Positions 62,526 through 64,000 of a stretch of 64,000 nucleotides of DNA are shown piece by piece. The DNA lies in assembly GCA_964006375.1 (NCBI GenBank), contig OZ023267.1:83640906-83704905 (forward strand), written 5' to 3'. The DNA comes from Tillus elongatus. Its lineage: Eukaryota > Arthropoda > Insecta > Coleoptera > Cleridae. The position numbers and the translations under genes were made by a program. How positions within the stretch are numbered: position 1 is the first letter of the stretch; each line of letters opens with the position of its first letter. The notes beneath the pieces were generated by a model that saw only the letters and a list, made by a program, of their open reading frames with translations, was not told the origin of the DNA and ran no database searches.

Positions 62526-64000
62526 TTCTGTAAACAATGTGTGGAATATTAACATTAGAATACAGGGTAAATCAGTAACATGGACTTTAGATACTGGTGC
62601 ACAGGCTAATGTAATGAGTGTCAAATGTTTTAGAAGTCTCAACTTAGATAATGTGTCTATAAATAGATCATATATTAAATTAATATCTTTTCAGGCAACG
62701 AAGTCCCTGTAGTATGTAACTGCAAATTAGATTGTACTATAGATAATGATTCTATTCTAATAGACTTTGTTCTGGTGGATATTGACTGTCATACTATTAT
62801 GGGTCTACCTACATGTCAAGAACTTCAAATTATAAAAAAAGGCATGTATAGTGAAACATGAAACATTCATACATGGTTTTTCTGATGTTTTTGATGGTTT
62901 GGGTTGTTTACCAGGTACTTCTCATATAGATATTAAGTCAGAGGTTTTACTTAAAAGAAATCCACCACGTCCCCATTGCTTTAATGGATAGGTATAGGCA
63001 AAAGCTTAAACGGATGGAGAATCTGAATGTTATCGTCAAAGTTACAGAGCCAACTGAATGGGTGAGTTCAGTAGTCTTAGTAGAAAAGAAAAAGATCACT
63101 CGCATCAAGTTTGTTTAGATCCACGAAATCTTAATGAAGCTATAAAAAGATGTCATTTCCCTCTTCCAACAATTGAAACGATAAGCTCTAAGTTAGCAGG
63201 AGCAAAATATTTCTCAACTATTGATGCACAGTCTGGGTTCTGGATGATTCAACTAGATCATGCAAGTTCTCGTTTATGTACATTCAATAGCCCCTTTGGT
63301 CGTTATCAGTTTCTTTGTCTTCCTTACGACATCAGCTGTGCTCCAGAGCTATTTCATAAAAAAATCTCGGACATATTTTTAGACATTCCAGGTGTTTTGG
63401 TCTACTTGGATGATATTTTGGTCTATAGTACAACTCAAGAAGGTCACAATGAAGTTTTGAAGAAAGTATTGCAAAGGGCTTGTGAAGTAAACTTGAAATT
63501 TAATTCACAAAAATGTCATTTTCTTCTATCAGTAGTAAAATATATAGGTCATATTTTCAATTGTGATGGAATGTTTCCAGATGCAAGTAAAATCAATGCA
63601 ATTTTCCAAACGTCTAGTCCTACTAATGTCACAGAGTTGAAGAGATTCTTAGGCATGATTACATATTTTGGTTCATACATAAATAATTTGTCTAATAAAA
63701 CAACTAGTCTCAGATCATTACTTCATAACAATATTCTGTGGAATTGGTCCCATGAACATCAAAAAGAATTTGTGGAATGAAAGGCAGCTATTAGTCAAAC
63801 GCCAGTCTTAACCCATTTTGATCCAAAACTTTCCTTGACGTTGTCAGTCGATAGTTCTCAGTTCGCAGTAGAAGCTGTAATTCTACATGGTAGCATACCG
63901 ATTGCGTATACTTCAAAATCGTTAACTGATACTCAAAAAAGATACCCACAAATTGGAAAAGAGTTGTTTGCTATACAATTTGGATGTCAAAGTTTTCATG
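62526..64000 (+). pseudogene. Mag-like Gypsy pol: protease, RT, start of RNase H (runs off the window)
   Basis: Protease: VTWTLDTGAQANVMSVKCF (DTG at 62590). RT: SHQVCLDPRNLNEAIKR, YFSTIDAQSGFWMIQLD, FNSPFGRYQFLCLPYDI, YLDD at 63403-63414, KCHFLLSVVKYIGHIF and FLGMITYFGSYI. A stop at 63778-63780 interrupts EFVE-KAAI; the same frame continues with RNase H (LSVDSSQFAVEAVI, IGKELFAI) to the window edge. Earlier breaks fall near 62690, 62850 and 62975. RT motifs are intact, unlike the neighbouring Arc-type Gypsy. It differs clearly from that element in sequence. Confidence 0.85.

Overview
This window looks like repeat-packed, AT-rich nuclear DNA from an insect or close arthropod relative. The evidence is the mix of element families: APE-type LINEs, an R2-like LINE, BEL/Pao, two or three kinds of Gypsy, Penelope-like elements (PLEs), a tRNA-derived SINE, PIF/Harbinger and hAT remnants, long (TA)n tracts and a ~170-bp satellite. 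There are no bacterial-style operons. No host gene could be identified with confidence; a few exon-like pieces (3852-3918 and 5098 on the minus strand, 49664-49847 on the plus strand) are offered as weak candidates. The species cannot be named from the sequence.

Layout. 1-3.7 kb: the 3' part of an APE/RT/RNase H LINE (+). 3.7-5.9 kb: AT-rich, mostly featureless. 6.4-8.7 kb: a decayed gag-like reading frame (-) with triplicated primer-site-like motifs. 8.7-14.5 kb: microsatellites, a LINE tail, a ~285-bp repeat in tandem and inverted copies, and a diverged repeat pair. 14.6-18.5 kb: SINE copies, a deleted RNase H-bearing LINE (-), an R2-like LINE (-) and a PLE scrap.

19.1-41.9 kb is the most striking part. 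It is a >22-kb inverted arrangement of ~170-bp satellite monomers, plus orientation on the left and minus orientation on the right, meeting at a 616-bp non-satellite spacer near 32.6 kb. Both outer ends carry the same ~340-bp arm followed by a (TA)n tract. Later insertions sit inside it: a BEL/Pao element with a 5-bp TSD, a near full-length LINE, and a 1.7-kb hairpin-ended, microsatellite-bearing element.

42-54.5 kb: PLE copies in opposite orientations, a SINE-free homologue of a SINE insertion site, a second copy of the hairpin-ended element, a foldback palindrome, a PIF/Harbinger transposase scrap and a hAT-like MITE. 54.5-64 kb: a decayed gypsy-group gag with an internal 476-bp tandem duplication; a compact, LTR-complete Gypsy element (57336-61375) whose gag resembles the Arc capsid lineage; and a Mag-like Gypsy that runs off the right edge.

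Nearly every coding region is broken by stops, frameshifts or deletions, so most elements cannot move unaided. The nesting gives a relative history: satellite first, then the BEL, LINE and hairpin-ended insertions. The Gypsy at 57336 looks youngest because its two 260-bp LTRs are almost identical.
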